A DNA stretch of 64,000 bases from Scatophagus argus (taxonomy: Eukaryota; Chordata; Actinopteri; Scatophagidae): contig NC_058503.1 in the NCBI RefSeq assembly GCF_020382885.2, positions 19,353,535 through 19,417,534 on the forward strand, given 5' to 3'. The notes below the pieces were generated by a model. It searched no databases. It saw nothing but the letters and a program-made list of their open reading frames with translations, and was not told where the DNA came from. Positions 31,187 to 43,666 of the stretch are shown here, piece by piece (positions within the stretch are counted from its first letter, which is position 1; each line of letters opens with the position of its first letter). The position numbers were made by a program, and so were the translations under genes.

Positions 31187-34100
31187 ATAACTTGCTTGTT
31201 AAAAACAGCGCTGCTCTAGGTTGTATTCACAGTTTTTACACACAAAGTATAACTTAAATTGTGTATCAAAGATCCATTAATCATTCTGATGTTTTTAAGG
31301 AGACCATAAGCATGACTCAATATGATCGCTAACATTATGTTGCTAACATTCACCGAAGCAATGTGTTTACAGCATTTTTGTTGCCTCCTAGAGATCAACA
31401 TGAAATTCATAATTAATTAAACCAATAATAGGACCGAACTGAATGCCCAAAGACAAAAAGACAAACTGCAAGCATAAAAAAGTATCCATTTCTTAAACTA
31501 CTTTAAAGAAGAGTTTTTACAGTATTGCTTTGTAATACTGCAAGTTTGCTTATTGGCCAATATTAGTTTTGCAGTGAGGGTCACCTGAACCGTGGTCATG
31601 TGCAGCCAAAAATCTCAGGGGGAGTTTGTGTTGCCAAAGAGAGACTCTTTGTCATAAAAACCCAGATAGTTTGAGCCTTTCTCAGCCACTTGAACACACA
31701 GGCTTCCTCCTGTTTCAGGCAAACAACACACCACTAGTGTGTGGGTTGGCATACCATTTCCATTGCATCCTTTCTGCTGTGTGAGAGACCAGACATGTTA
31801 TTTTAGACTTGACTTCTCGAAAAATATCCCAAATGGCATGGCGGTTGACCTTGATTAAGACTTGGTGTTGGAATATATATGCTGTGGTTTGTGTTGTTGT
31901 GACTCATGCTGGCTGTAATATAAACCTGGAAATCCAACCCAAATCCTTTTGACACGCCCTCCATTGAATGAAAAAGAGTTTTGGATTCTAAAATAAGAGC
32001 ATATGACGTCATCATATGAATAAAAACAGACCCTCAGTCTTTCTGGTCTCCCAAATCTTTCATGAGTATAGTAAGACTATATGCAGCCCAAAAAGGAAGG
32101 AGCAGCGTATGTACAAAGATACCACAGAGTTGAGGAAAGAATGTAAAAAAGTAATACTTATCTGTAATTTGCTGTACTTCTGCCTTCGAAAGAAGCTTTC
32201 CAGAAATTTGTGCTTGAACATAGAAAGAACCTTCTGTGCTATGCTGTCTCCAAACTCAAGCGTAGGTATTACTTTATGGGTAACACTTTATAATAAGTTT
32301 GTTTAAAAACTAGAGCACAACAGTAGCCTAAATGTTCTCATATTTCTATGAGAACATGTACTGTTCTACTTTCAGATTGAGCTCTGAAATTAAGTTTTAT
32401 GTCACTTTAAATTGGTTGCTTATCAATTACATGTGAATTGTAAATTAACATTCTCTGACTGATGTGAACTAATCACATAATGTCATAATGTACTTATGCG
32501 CATGGGCAAGTGTGACCACTGAACTTAAAAGGGCCTGAGAAAATTTAGCATACAAGAGAATTTGCACTTAGTTTTCTGAAGCAAAGATGCTGACTCAATG
32601 TAAGTATGTCTTACATCCACACTGAGTCAAATTTCATGTACGGTAAGTCACAGTCTTGGAGTGCCACAGTCTAATCCTTTCAAGCAGGTATCCACATATG
32701 TAGAATGCAGAATGATTCTGGTATTGGAAGTGTTCTGGTTTCTGGTTTTTATTGGAGAGCAAATGAGACCAAATGTAGAGCCTGAAATGCATCCCTACTT
32801 GGAATGCATCGGCTATCGTCTGGCGACACCTTTTTATTAGCTTTTTTTCCAAATTAAAGTGCAGATTTCTGCAATTTTTTAATATAAATTTTGTTTATCT
32901 GCAGCACACCTTGAATGGATGGATGAGTAGTCTAATATGATGCCAGTAGTCATCTTAATACATCCCAGATAACCAACTAATTTCTTCCTGCTTCTAAGTA
33001 ATAAGAAAATATGACTCATTACAAAGAAAAACAACAGCCATACAACAACTGCACTCCACCCCAGGCAGGCTGGTCCTCTGGTAAAGACAGTCTATCTCAG
33101 TTTATTCTTGGCTTCTTTCCAGTAAAAAAGAATGAGGGATGTGACTGAATTTTTGCACAGTTGGGACAGTAATGAAAGTGCTGAGTCAGAGTTTTTATAC
33201 TTCCAAGGATCCAGAGATCATTTTTCAAAATGCACTTGCCCTTGTAAATGTCTTCAATATGTTCAGTCTAACTGAAGAATAGTTTATGAACTATAAAATG
33301 CATTTTTAAAGACTACCCTTCAGTTGTACTTCAGTGCCAGTTAGAAATATGAGAAACTAAGGGAAAATGGACAGGAATCAATTTCAAGGAAGCAGGTCAC
33401 TTAATGCAGTAGTGAATTCTTAAAATACAACTGAAATATCAGGTAGCACCAGTTAAATGGGAGTTAATAACAAGACATGTCTTAACTGACAGTTGTGTAC
33501 CTTTTAACACCCACTGAAACAGGCAAGAGCTGTCAGTGGTGTGTCCACAACCTGATCTCCAGCCATCAAAGAGACAATAACAAATGTAAACAGAGCAGGC
33601 CAGCTAGATGGGAGGATATCCTGGGTGGTCTCATTTCAGACTGACAGCTCATACAGACAAACAGGCTGCATCATGTTTGTGTGATAACTATCCAGCTGGT
33701 TAACATTCCTTTACAATATATCACTCAAATCCTGTATTAATCCAACATTAACACCACTCACAAAATGCCAGAGAAATATAAAAAAATCTTTATTAATCTT
33801 CACCTATTTTGTCACTCTCAGACGGGAATATAATTAGGTTACACCTTCCATGTTGAAAGAGCAGATCTGATACAATCCAATAATGCCGAATTTTACGAGA
33901 AACTCCTTTTCCTGATTAACTGATAAAATTCTAGCTCAAGTTCCTGCAGTCCTGCTCTTGTCTTGTGTCAGATGTAAGGCATCTCCATAGAACTATTCAG
34001 CCGCAGGTTCTTCTGGGACTACAGCTGAACTTCATTTGTAAAATAGGTATATTTTTCTTGACATTCGTGACAACTTTTTTCTTTTTCATATTTTTATTTC

Positions 34101-34975
34101 TGTTTGCTCCATAAACACAGATCAAGACTGCTGCTGCCCTCCACTGGGCAAATAGTTAGAAACAGCAGTACTGGAAAAGGTGACTGAAAGAAACAGAAAT
34201 ATATTTTCAGAAATTATACAAGCACAAGCCAGTTCAGATTCAACACAGACAAAAGCAGATCAAGTTTAAACATAAGAGAAGGACACGTATTGACTCTAGA
34301 GTCATCCATTATCTGAGTTACTAAAAGTTGAACTTCAGTGGAGATAAAAGGTATAAGATGACCCCTCACTTTTGCTATAAATGACTAAAGTATCAGTCAT
34401 GCCATCTGAAGCAAGAAAAATAATGTATAACACATTTCTGCTTTCTGGAGTCTTTCATAACCCAGAACAGTATTCATTTGTTCATCAAGAAGAGAAGATC
34501 TGTAAATTGATCTGCAGCCAAAGAGTCTACCTGTGTTGTTGTCCCGAGGTTGTGATAGGTACATGTGGGGAACTTCCTTTTATTCTTTTTTCTTTTTTTT
34601 TTTTGTAGATTGCTTTGTTTCACAGCTTTTTATGTAGTATTAACACCTTCCAATGAATCAAGTAATGTACTATTACATTATCAGATTTGGTCTGCAGGGT
34701 GAAGTTACCAACATCCTGTGCTGTACATGGGAAATGAAACATAAAGGTTTAGAAAAAAAGATAAACTGAAAGAAGCCTTTTTCACGGGGATTGCTTAAGA
34801 CAGATAATATCTATGGTCTACCTACTTCCCTTGACATGATACCATTGCTTATACTCTGGCTCAATACTCAATACACAGCACACACTTTACAAAAGGACTT
34901 CTCCCACGTCTCTGATAAAGACAGTCTTAAAAACAGCTTTTTTCTTGTTAACTCGCGTGCCTCAAGAAAGGAGGG
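31187..34975. other. Noncoding stretch upstream of the chemokine receptor
   Basis: No supported gene. The receptor promoter and any noncoding exon should be at the right end, but no clear TATA box or CpG cluster is visible there. Confidence 0.4.
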
Positions 34976-36526
34976 ATGAAGCTACAACTTTTGATCATTG
35001 CAGTTTTGAAGTATTTGGTCCTAACCAATCAAGAAGAAAGAGGACAGCAGGTAAAAATACAATTGTTCTATTTTTTTCCCAAGTTGTCATAAAGTTATTG
35101 AATTAATCAAAAGTTTGATTTTTTGATAAATGTGAGCCAATAATAAATTATCTATGCACATGAGGCCAAGAAAATGTTCAATATTGGTGTTTTTTTTTTT
35201 TCAGGATAAGTTCAGGTTAAATGTATGCCATTAGGATGGAGTATTATGTATTTTTGCTGTCTAGAATGATGATAGTAAGCAAATTTGAATTAAAACTTCA
35301 AAAAAAAAAGCTCAAATTCTTTGTTTATTAAAGCTGCGTTGAACAATTTTATACTGTGATAAGTCAGGATACTGCATGCCTAATTCTGCTAAGGATCCTT
35401 CTTCTACTGCAACTTAACTTACACAGTTTGTTATAACTTTGTTTTTGTTTAGCTCCCGACAACAACGAGATTTCTCTTTGACGATGATACCTTTTACAAT
35501 TTTACAACTTTTCCGGATGAAGACGGATCATCTGTTCCTTGCAGTACAACTGCACCTGGATTCAGTAGCTTGGGCCTGATGATCACCTACATCATCGTGT
35601 TCGTCTTCAGCATGGTAGGCAACAGTGTAGTTGTCTATGTGGTTTGTTATATGAAGAAAGGTAGAACCAGCACAGATATTTACTTGATGCATCTGGCACT
35701 AGCAGACCTCCTCTTCAGTCTTACGCTCCCATTCTGGGCCATCGATGCTCATTCTGGTTGGATCTTCGGCAACTTTTTGTGCAAAGTCCTGTCAGGCTTT
35801 CAGGAGGCGTCAGTATACAGTGGTGTCTTCCTGCTGGCTTGCATCAGTGTGGACCGCCACTTTGCCATTGTGAGAGCTAGACGTGTGCTGTCCTCCCATC
35901 ACCTGTTGGTGAAAGTGGTGTGCAGTGTGGTGTGGCTGGTGGCTGGACTGCTGTCCTTACCCCATGCAATTCAGAAGCAGAGCATGCATGCAGTAGACCT
36001 AGACCAGACCATTTGCTATGAAAACCTAACTGGTGAAAGCAGTGACCACTGGCGCGTCAGCATTCGTGTTCTGCGTCATACAATGGGCTTCTTCCTGCCA
36101 CTCTTGGTGATGACTGTCTGCTACGGCTGGACTTTGGTGACGCTGTTTCACACACGCAGTCACCAAAAGCATAAGGCCATACGCGTGATCCTGGCTGTGG
36201 TGTTCACGTTTGTTCTGTGCTGGCTGCCTTACAACGTAACTGTACTGATTGACACGCTCATAAGGGGTGGTACACTTGAAGTGGGGACATGTGAAACTCA
36301 GTACAGAGTGGAAGTGACTCTAAACGTGACACAGATGTTAGCCTTCATGCACTGTGCAGTGAATCCAGTGCTGTACGCCTTCATTGGGCAGAAGTTTCGT
36401 AACCAGCTGCTCTCAGCTCTCTACAAAAATGGCCTCATCAGCAACAGGGTCCGGATGGTTTACAGGAAGGGCTCTGTCAACAGTGCAGGGAGCACCAAAT
36501 CTAGACTCACCTCTGCTACTATGTAA
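34976..36526 (+). CDS. cxcr2: CXC chemokine receptor, CXCR1/CXCR2 (IL-8 receptor) type
   Basis: Seven-membrane-helix receptor for CXCL8-like chemokines on leukocytes, signalling through Gi. Exons 34976-35050 and 35453-36526 (phase 0), 382 residues. The second exon carries nearly all of the receptor: an acidic, Tyr-containing N-terminus with an N-glycosylation site (FLFDDDTFYNFT), the LALADLLF helix II, WIFGNFLCK before helix III, CWLPYN in helix VI, NPVLYAF in helix VII, IGQKFRNQLL and a Ser/Thr tail. An in-frame TAG abuts its 5' edge and the next Met is inside helix I, so an upstream coding exon is needed. The chosen one supplies a 25-residue hydrophobic start (MKLQLLIIAVLKYLVL). The DRY motif is DRH. 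Assignment to cxcr2 rather than cxcr1 is a guess; CXCR4 is less likely because the C-tail and helix motifs match the IL-8 receptors. Confidence 0.88.
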
Positions 36527-36762
36527 AAAAAAAAGAAAAACAACTCATTTACAGGTTTGGGTGGTGGTCATTTTCATTTGCCCCTTCAAATGAGGCCAAA
36601 TGAGGAACGTGTAGGCAGACCCAACAACCAAGTAGTCAAATTTGATATTATAGTACTTCTAAGATATAATCTGAAAATAATGAGAAATTTCAGGAAAACT
36701 GAGTTAGCCTGGCAAGCTTGCTTCTTATTAGGGTTTAATCTAACCAGTAACCAAAGTTGTCA

Positions 36763-36768
36763 AATAAA
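36763..36768 (+). other. cxcr2: Candidate polyadenylation signal of the chemokine receptor
   Basis: AATAAA about 240 nt after the stop codon. Another AATAAA at 38050-38055 could define a longer 3' UTR. Confidence 0.45.
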
Positions 36769-36769
36769 T

Positions 36770-36936
36770 ATAGTGGAGTGAAAAGTATGATATTTGCTTA
36801 TGAATTATTGTGGAGTTGAGGTAGAAAGTAGTAGTAGAAAAAGAAAAAAATCAAGTAATAAGTACAAGTACCTCAAAACTCCACATAAGTGCAGTACTTG
36901 AGTAAATGTACTTAGTTACCGTACTTTCGACCACTG
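36770..36936 (-). mobile_element. Partial copy of the hAT-type MITE, reverse orientation
   Basis: Ends CGACCACTG, with AGTACTTGAGTAAATGTACT just before: the reverse complement of the head of the element at 27900. The other end is truncated. Confidence 0.65.
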
Positions 36937-38410
36937 GGTTTAGGATCCGGTCATCCCAGGGCAGGTACAGGTGCCTTACAGCTTAGGCTAAGCTATGTGC
37001 TTTTTCAAGTTTTTTTGTGTAATCTTGCCTGAAGGACTTTTGATGCTGAGTAATATAACTTTCACTTAAGTGTAGTCATTTGCAGGTTTACTTTTTACAA
37101 AGTGAAACACATTTGCCTTCCAGAGAAAGACAGAATATGCACTCAGCCTCAAAAACATGAGATGACATCACAGTCAGTGAGAAAACTGCACAACCATTGA
37201 CTACAGTGATGGTGTGCCACAAGTTTTCTACTTTGAGATCTGATCGGTTTTTGAGATCTTATAGTTGTGTATGTTGTGTATGCTGCATGTTTTACCATGT
37301 TTTGAGAAGAAAGACATGCAAGTCACATTCTTTTATTTTGCAAACTGTTAATTTGAATACTGTAATCTTTGGTTTCTGAAGGTTTTCTTTAACAATTGTT
37401 GTTGCTCTTACACCACACACAAGTGGAAAAAAAAAGAAAGAAAATTCTTGCAATCAGATATCTTAATCTTTTAAACAGGAAGAAGTGGTGAAATCAGCTT
37501 TCTGTTTTCAAAAACAAGATACTGTCTGTCTCTGATTACTTCACTTATGCTCACCTTTAGGGTCTCTTTAAACTGCTGGTGTATTAAGCACAACATTGTT
37601 CTTTCTAATGAATGCTGTACTCTTAAAATGTTGTATTTTTTTTATATGACCTCTGCCTATAATACATAAGATATATTTCATCTGTTACTGATTGAACATG
37701 TTCAGGGGCACATGTGGACGAGGTGTGTGGGTGGCTTTGTGGCTGATGCAAAAAAGAAGAAAAACATGAGCTTCATGATCATTTGCATTCTGATTGTATT
37801 ACTCTATTCACATCAGCTATTTCTGCAAAACTCTTTTGAAAAAGCCTGATGTAATCAGCATGTCCTTTTCTGTCCTGTTTCTTGAAGGTTGTTGAAAAAA
37901 AAACTCAAGCAGTTTCTTCTCTTCCATAACATCCTTTCTCTTTTCTTTTTGGGATATTATGTTTGTTTTCTTTATTACACAGCTACACTCCCATATCTTG
38001 CATATCTGTACAAGTTCTAGTTTGGACTGATAGCTTATACTTGTGTTAAAATAAATCCTTAAAACCTAAATCATGCCTGGTCTCCCATCTTTTCTCATCT
38101 CAGATGTGTCACATTTTGGTTTTTATTTTGCCAAGTTGGAAGGAACTATATTCTACCCAATAAAGGTTCTTGCTCTGTACAAATGCTAGTGTGAGGAAAA
38201 GATCACCTAAACAAATTTTCTGAAGTCTGCTTGATGAAAGAGAGGAAATGACCACAGCTACAATACAGTACCAGAGTACAGTTGTAGTATTTAACAAATG
38301 CAATTTGTCCATTGTTCTTTAAGCCAAAAATCCGAAAAATTTTGTGCTTCTGCCAAAACATGTATAATACCTCTTTCTTTGTGGTGTTGTGCTCTGTCAA
38401 GATTGATTTT

Positions 38411-38457
38411 ATACACACACACACACACATATATATGTATATATATATATATATATA
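38411..38457. repeat. (CA)n(TA)n microsatellite
   Basis: A CA run followed by an interrupted TA run. Confidence 0.95.
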
Positions 38458-38976
38458 AAACCTTACTATTATTACTTGCTACTAAAAAAATCCATTGCCA
38501 CTTACTGTATGTCCTTATATAGACTAATATGAACAAGTCAATGACAAAATCAAATGAGCATTTCTTGAATCAAATAATATGTCACAGGGCAATCAAAGGA
38601 TCCTCTGACCAGCCAACCAAGTTTAATTTTCAGAAATCTCCATGTTCAGTAAAAAACAAAAAAACACAACAACAAATGAGATGAAGACCTCACATAGACG
38701 ACAGAAGCTGTTCTACCAGAAGATGGAGCCGTTTTCTACTAGCCGTTTTCTATTCACTCAGACCCTGAATCACTGTATGTTTCTCACAACTATAACTTAT
38801 ATTTTTTAATTCTTATTGGTACAGAGAGATTTATGACATCATGTGATTTGTTGCAGTATTACTGATTACTTTAACCAAATTGGAGGTCTAATTAGCCAAA
38901 TTACCTGAAAATACATGTGAGGACATAGTGGGAATGTTGGACTTTCTGTATCACAATTTAATTAAAGAGTTTGGTC

Positions 38977-39056
38977 TAGACCTGCTCTAATTGGAAAGTG
39001 TCATGAGATAACTTTTGTTTTGAATTGATGCTATATAAATAAACTAAACTGAACTG
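38977..39056 (+). mobile_element. Retroposon 3' tail
   Basis: AGACCTGCTCTAATTGGAAA, then GAGATAACTTTTGTTTTGAA and TATATAAATAAACTAAACTG: the standard 3' end of a common fish retroposon family, without a body. Confidence 0.5.
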
Positions 39057-39559
39057 ATTTGATACAGAAGTATATCAATCAGCCTTTTTCACAGAAGACA
39101 TTTCAGAGAAGCTACAGGTGTAAATGATAAAGTGAATGATGGCTGAGTTCCATTTAGCTGCTTTTTTAAAGGTTCTGTTATGGTTCAAGGTTTATGGTTT
39201 TAGAGTTTACTGTCACACTGCCCTATTGCACAAAAGGATCAATCATTGCATGGGCAGGAACATCATAAATTCAACTACAAAAAATTGCCTATTATGTGCC
39301 AGAAGCAAAATTCTTAGGGAATTGATTATGAAATTATGTTTATTAATAAATGTGTTGATTTAAAGCTTGCGTTAAAGCGACAGAATTTCACAGTTGTCTT
39401 CCTCTGACTGAAATCTCAGTGCAGTTGTTTATTGAAAATTGACAGCTTCTCATTAGGTTTTATGACTGCTTTCTTCTTCTTGCTGAAAGACACAGAAAGG
39501 CTCCACAGAAACCCCTGAAACCCCTTTTTAAAGCTTTTTTAATATGCCTTTTTCCCGAA

Positions 39560-39733
39560 TGGGCGTGGCCAACCCTGGACGTAGGTGGATATCATGTTAC
39601 CATAGCAACAGCATAGTCACAGCTCGTCTATTGACTGTTCAGTTGCTAGCTACCCGTGAATAAACTTCGCCAAAGTGGCCTGTCGATCATTTGTTCACCA
39701 CTGAGCTGGAACGCACACTTCAGGACTATTAAG
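39560..39733 (+). promoter_or_regulatory. faim: faim promoter with RFX X-box, and noncoding first exon
   Basis: A GC/KLF-type box (GGGCGTGGCC, 39561-39570) and a canonical RFX X-box (GTTACCATAGCAAC, 39596-39609) precede a likely noncoding exon ending at 39733 with a donor (TTAAG|GTAATC). No ATG occurs between the X-box and that donor. A separate ETS site (ACCGGAAGTG, 40069-40078) could mark a second start closer to the gene. Confidence 0.5.
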
Positions 39734-40068
39734 GTAATCACGATGTTTAATGAAGGACGATATTCCTGGGTTAATGTCTATGGTTATACTCATGTAGCTA
39801 ATAAGGTAGCGTTAGCGGTCAGAGCTAATATAACAACCGGCTGTAAATGTGCTTGATGGACGCATTGATGCTTCCCTTTATTTTTCAAAATAAAACAACA
39901 AACTTTGTTTGCTTGAGAGAAAATTACAAATAAATAGCTGCTCTCTGTCAGCCTGTTTCTATTACTCTCAAAACTACTTTCTTTTAAAATTATGACAAGT
40001 CCATTTTCACGAGTCATGCTGAAGAGTTCTAACACTGCATGCTACAATTTCGAAACGGAACCCCGGAT

Positions 40069-40078
40069 ACCGGAAGTG
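40069..40078 (+). promoter_or_regulatory. faim: ETS-type promoter motif
   Basis: ACCGGAAGTG is a perfect ETS-family core promoter element, about 300 bp before the second faim exon. Confidence 0.45.
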
Positions 40079-40394
40079 GTAAAGCAACAAATATTGACAA
40101 CTTCCCACGCTATCTTTAGCCATGATTCCCTCACGGGTTGACTGTTTTTAACGTTTTAACATTATGTGCTCTCATTACTGTTCTTAGATAGTAACGTTAA
40201 CGTTTGAGTCTTTAACGGTATGTGGAGACAGGCCTAAATCTGCAGAGAAGTATGATTAGGTTTCCCTTCTTCTAACGTCACCCCAGTTTGTTAGCTAACT
40301 CATTTATATAGATGTCCTTTAACGGTAGAAATGCGGCAATCAGCCCTCTAAGTTTTATGTGTCTTCAGCAGGTTCTGAAGAAGATAATAATAAG

Positions 40395-41985
40395 ATGTCG
40401 AATGATCTTGCTGGTGTATGGGAGGTGGCATTGAGCGATGGAGTCCACAGGATAGAGTTTGAACATGGCACGACCACTGGAAAGAGGGTCATCTACGTCG
40501 ATGGAAAGGTATGGATCGTCGTGATTTTAAGTAACGTTAGCCGGAGGAAAGACTACTTAATGAATCATTTCTATTTGACATCATATTGCAGGAGATCCTG
40601 AGGCGGGACTGGATGTTCAAACTTGTGGGGAAGGAGACATTCAGTGTGGGCAAATCCGACACTAAGGCGACCATAAACATTGATGCAGTCAGTGGTTTTG
40701 CCTATGAGTACACCTTGGAGATAAACGGGAAGAGCTTGAAGAAGTACATGGAGAACAGATCAAAAGTCACCAGCACTTGGGTTCTCAACTTGGATGGCAT
40801 TGACTGCAGGGTGGTCCTTGGTGAGTCTCCCCTGCTGTCCTGCTCATCTTATCGTTATGTCATTAATTACTGTAGCAAAATAATAAATTCTCTTAGTGTA
40901 CAATATAAATTCTGAGCAGCACGGTGAGTTGTTTTAGAGCACCCTCCTTAAAAGTCATTAGTGTCTGAGTTTATTTTTTTATTCACATAATCAAACAGAT
41001 AGATATTGGACTGATATTTAGCACAGGGTGATTTCTGTCCCTTCAGAACCAGCACTAATATCATGTTGGAGCTGAGGCTAAGCTCTTAAACAGCTTTAAG
41101 CTTTACGCCATCTTCAGCCACCTCTGTCATCTGCGCAAGTTAATCCTTCTTACAATTATGCTGCTTACAAATGATCAGACGGCCTGCCGCCTGAAGCATG
41201 TATAGCGCAAAAGAAATGTTGTACATCAGTCTGCAACAGAGCAGAATAATTGAAATAATTGACTGAACTGGCAGAAACATGTGGTTGTGATCTGCATTGC
41301 TGTGATCCAGAGAATTACCGGTAGTAAAGGGGGTAAATATTAACTGGATTTTCTATTCTATTCTTGGGCGATCTATTTGTCAAAGACAGCAAGCGAGCGA
41401 TTTAAGAGAGAACACAGCAGTCAGGGCAGTGCTCGCTTTGTTGTTGTTCCAGGAAACAAAATGATCAGATAAAACATTCTCACACCAACACCTAACAGTA
41501 TTACAAACAAACAGCAACTCACACCTGGCAGTACGTATACTAAGACTTGTTTAGCAACTGTGACTCACCGCATGCTTGTATTGTTTGGGTTTCCTTGAAT
41601 CAGTTTCTGCTTACTTTCTTTCAGAGAAAGACACCATGGATATTTGGTGCAATGGACAAAATATTGAGACTGCTGTAAGTATGACTACAGTAATGTTGAT
41701 TCTGATTTTTCCTATTTTTTTTTTTTTTCTTAGTGAAATGCCAGTTATAGTATTGATGGAAATCCAAATCAGCAGTTTTTAATGCACGCCTCCTAAAGTT
41801 CCTAAAGCACACGTTTATCTGATTTGCGCCTGCAGGGGGAGTTTGTAGACGATGGCACAGAAACACATTTCACACTCGGAGACCACAACTGCTGTGTGAA
41901 GGCTGTGAGCAGTGGTAAGAGACGAGATGGCATCATTCACACGCTGCTCGTGGATGGCACAGAGATAGCTGAATGTACAGAGTGA
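40395..41985 (+). CDS. faim: Fas apoptotic inhibitory molecule
   Basis: Cytosolic all-beta protein that protects cells from Fas-induced death and, in mammals, from stress-induced protein aggregation. Exons 40395-40508, 40592-40820, 41625-41674, 41836-41985 give 180 residues; the human short form has 179. Recognised from highly conserved stretches such as VALSDGVHRIEFEHGTT, FAYEYTLEINGKSLKKYME and VDDGTETHF. All donors and acceptors are canonical and the phases agree (0, 1, 0). The start follows a 5'-UTR acceptor (CTTCAGCAG, near 40371). The 23 nt between that acceptor and the ATG are open in frame, so an N-terminally extended form is conceivable, but the apparent first exon has no ATG. The gene is complete and looks normal. 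Confidence 0.96.
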
Positions 41986-42451
41986 CTGCGTGTGTGTGTT
42001 TACATGTATGTGAAAGCAGGGTTTGTATGTGTAACTCTTGGTTGTCTGTGAAGATTAGATGAATTCATCTTCATTTGAAGCTGTTAAGAGTCAGGGACCC
42101 ACTGACAGGAATTTGAACTCCTATGTTTGGACAGCCCTGCTCTGGCGGGTATATTTTAGCCATACATTGGTACTGAAAAGGGTTGTCCTTTAGTTAACAT
42201 AGTACGAGTTGAATGCAGGTCCTGCGGTGTGGGCAGTTTCTGAGGAGAGAGTGCAGCCATAAATTTCAGTCAGAAAAAGATTTACTGTATTGATTTACTG
42301 AGTTGTAAAATTGTGCTGTATATTCATATGAATTTTATAAATTTCGATAATATTCTGAATATTGGAGGCCAGATGTGCCATATTTATCTAACTGACATGA
42401 ACATGAGCAGCTTGTGTTCCCTTAAATATGTCCTGTTACTGTTTTGTAGAA

Positions 42452-42457
42452 AATAAA
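42452..42457 (+). other. faim: Candidate polyadenylation signal of faim
   Basis: AATAAA about 470 nt after the faim stop codon. Confidence 0.5.
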
Positions 42458-42784
42458 CGCTCGCTTTAGAAAATAACATGACCCAGTAAACGCAGATTCA
42501 AGCTGTTCTTCCTGCTCTTCGCGCTCGCTTTTTTGTGTTTTCACTATTCTCTAGTAGGAGGATTAAATACCAGGGTACACTATTATCATTGAATGTAGCA
42601 TCATTCTGGTATGCACTGCTGAGGAGCGGTCTGTGTTGTTCTGTTGTTCTGTTCTTGTATGAGCAGTCAGTTGATATTTCAGTAAATACCTTTAAGCAGA
42701 CTGCTGTAGATCCTTGTCTACAATTTAATTTCATTGCCTTTCATTCAAATGTTATACAACTGCCAGTGATATTTCAGCAGTATA

Positions 42785-43666
42785 TACCCTATAATAACAA
42801 AGTGAAACAAGTTTGCTTAAATTTTTATTTTTATTTTTTATTTTTAATTTATTAAAAATAAAAATATAACATGTACATAATTCACACCCTGTGATCAATA
42901 CTTTGAAGCCCCTTTGGCAGCAATTTCAGCCTCAAGTCTTTTTGAGTATGATCCTATAAGCTTGGCACACTTATTTTGGGGCAGTTTCTCCCACTCTTCA
43001 ATGCAGAACCTCTCAAGCTCCATCAGGTTGGATGGGGAGCGTCAGTGCACAGCCCGGGCACTCTACCGTACAGGCCTGATTGATGGAGTGCTGCAGAAAC
43101 TATCCTTCATGAAGGTTCTCCCCTCTCCACAGAGCAACACTGGAGCTCTGTCAGAGTGAGCTCAGTCTTCCACTTACAGATTATGGAAGTCAGTGTGCGC
43201 TTTGGGACCTTTAATGTGGCAGAAATGTTTTTGTACCCTTCCCCAGATCTGTGTCTCAACACAATTCTGTCTCAGAGGTCTACACACAATTTCTTTGACT
43301 TCATGGCTTGATTTGTGTTCTGACACGCGCTGTCATCTGTGAGGGCTTATATAGACAGGTGTGTGCCCTTCCAAATCATGTCCAATCAGCTGAATTTACC
43401 ACAGGTGGACTCAACACAAGTTGCTGAAACCTCTGAAGGATGATCAGTGGAAAGTTTTCAGTGTCATGGCAAAGGGTGTGAATGCTTATGTACATGTTGC
43501 AAAAAAATCAAAAAAATCAAGCAAACTTGTTTCACTTTTTTATTATGAGGTATTTTGTGTAGAATTTTGAGAGAGAAATTTAATTTAATCCATTCTGGAA
43601 CGAGACTGTAACATAACAAAATGTGGAAAAAGCGAAGCGGTGTCAATGCTTTCCGGATGCACTGTA
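42785..43666. mobile_element. Tc1/mariner-related element, non-autonomous and left-truncated
   Basis: The right end reads TTTCCGGATGCACTGTA, the terminal repeat of a very common fish element. Inverted arms lie at 42785-42818 and 43519-43552 (AGTGAAACAAGTTTGCTT and its complement). On the minus strand a short piece near 42905-43010 reads like a transposase C-terminus (KLIGSYSKRLEAEIAAKG). The outer left terminus is missing. No intact transposase. Confidence 0.7.

Larger units (their letters stand above)
36937..39560. other. Intergenic DNA between the receptor and faim
   Basis: No supported gene. Contains a (CA)n(TA)n microsatellite (38411-38457), a retroposon tail ending TATATAAATAAACTAAACTG (about 38977-39056) and a possible distal 3' UTR of the receptor. 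Confidence 0.45.

Noticed and set aside
34976-36526. Identity as CXCR4, suggested by LCT-CXCR4 linkage in mammals
   Set aside because: Helix and C-tail text (LALADLLFSLTLPFWA, IGQKFRNQLL, GLIS) fits the IL-8 receptors CXCR1/2 better; mammalian linkage alone is weak evidence.
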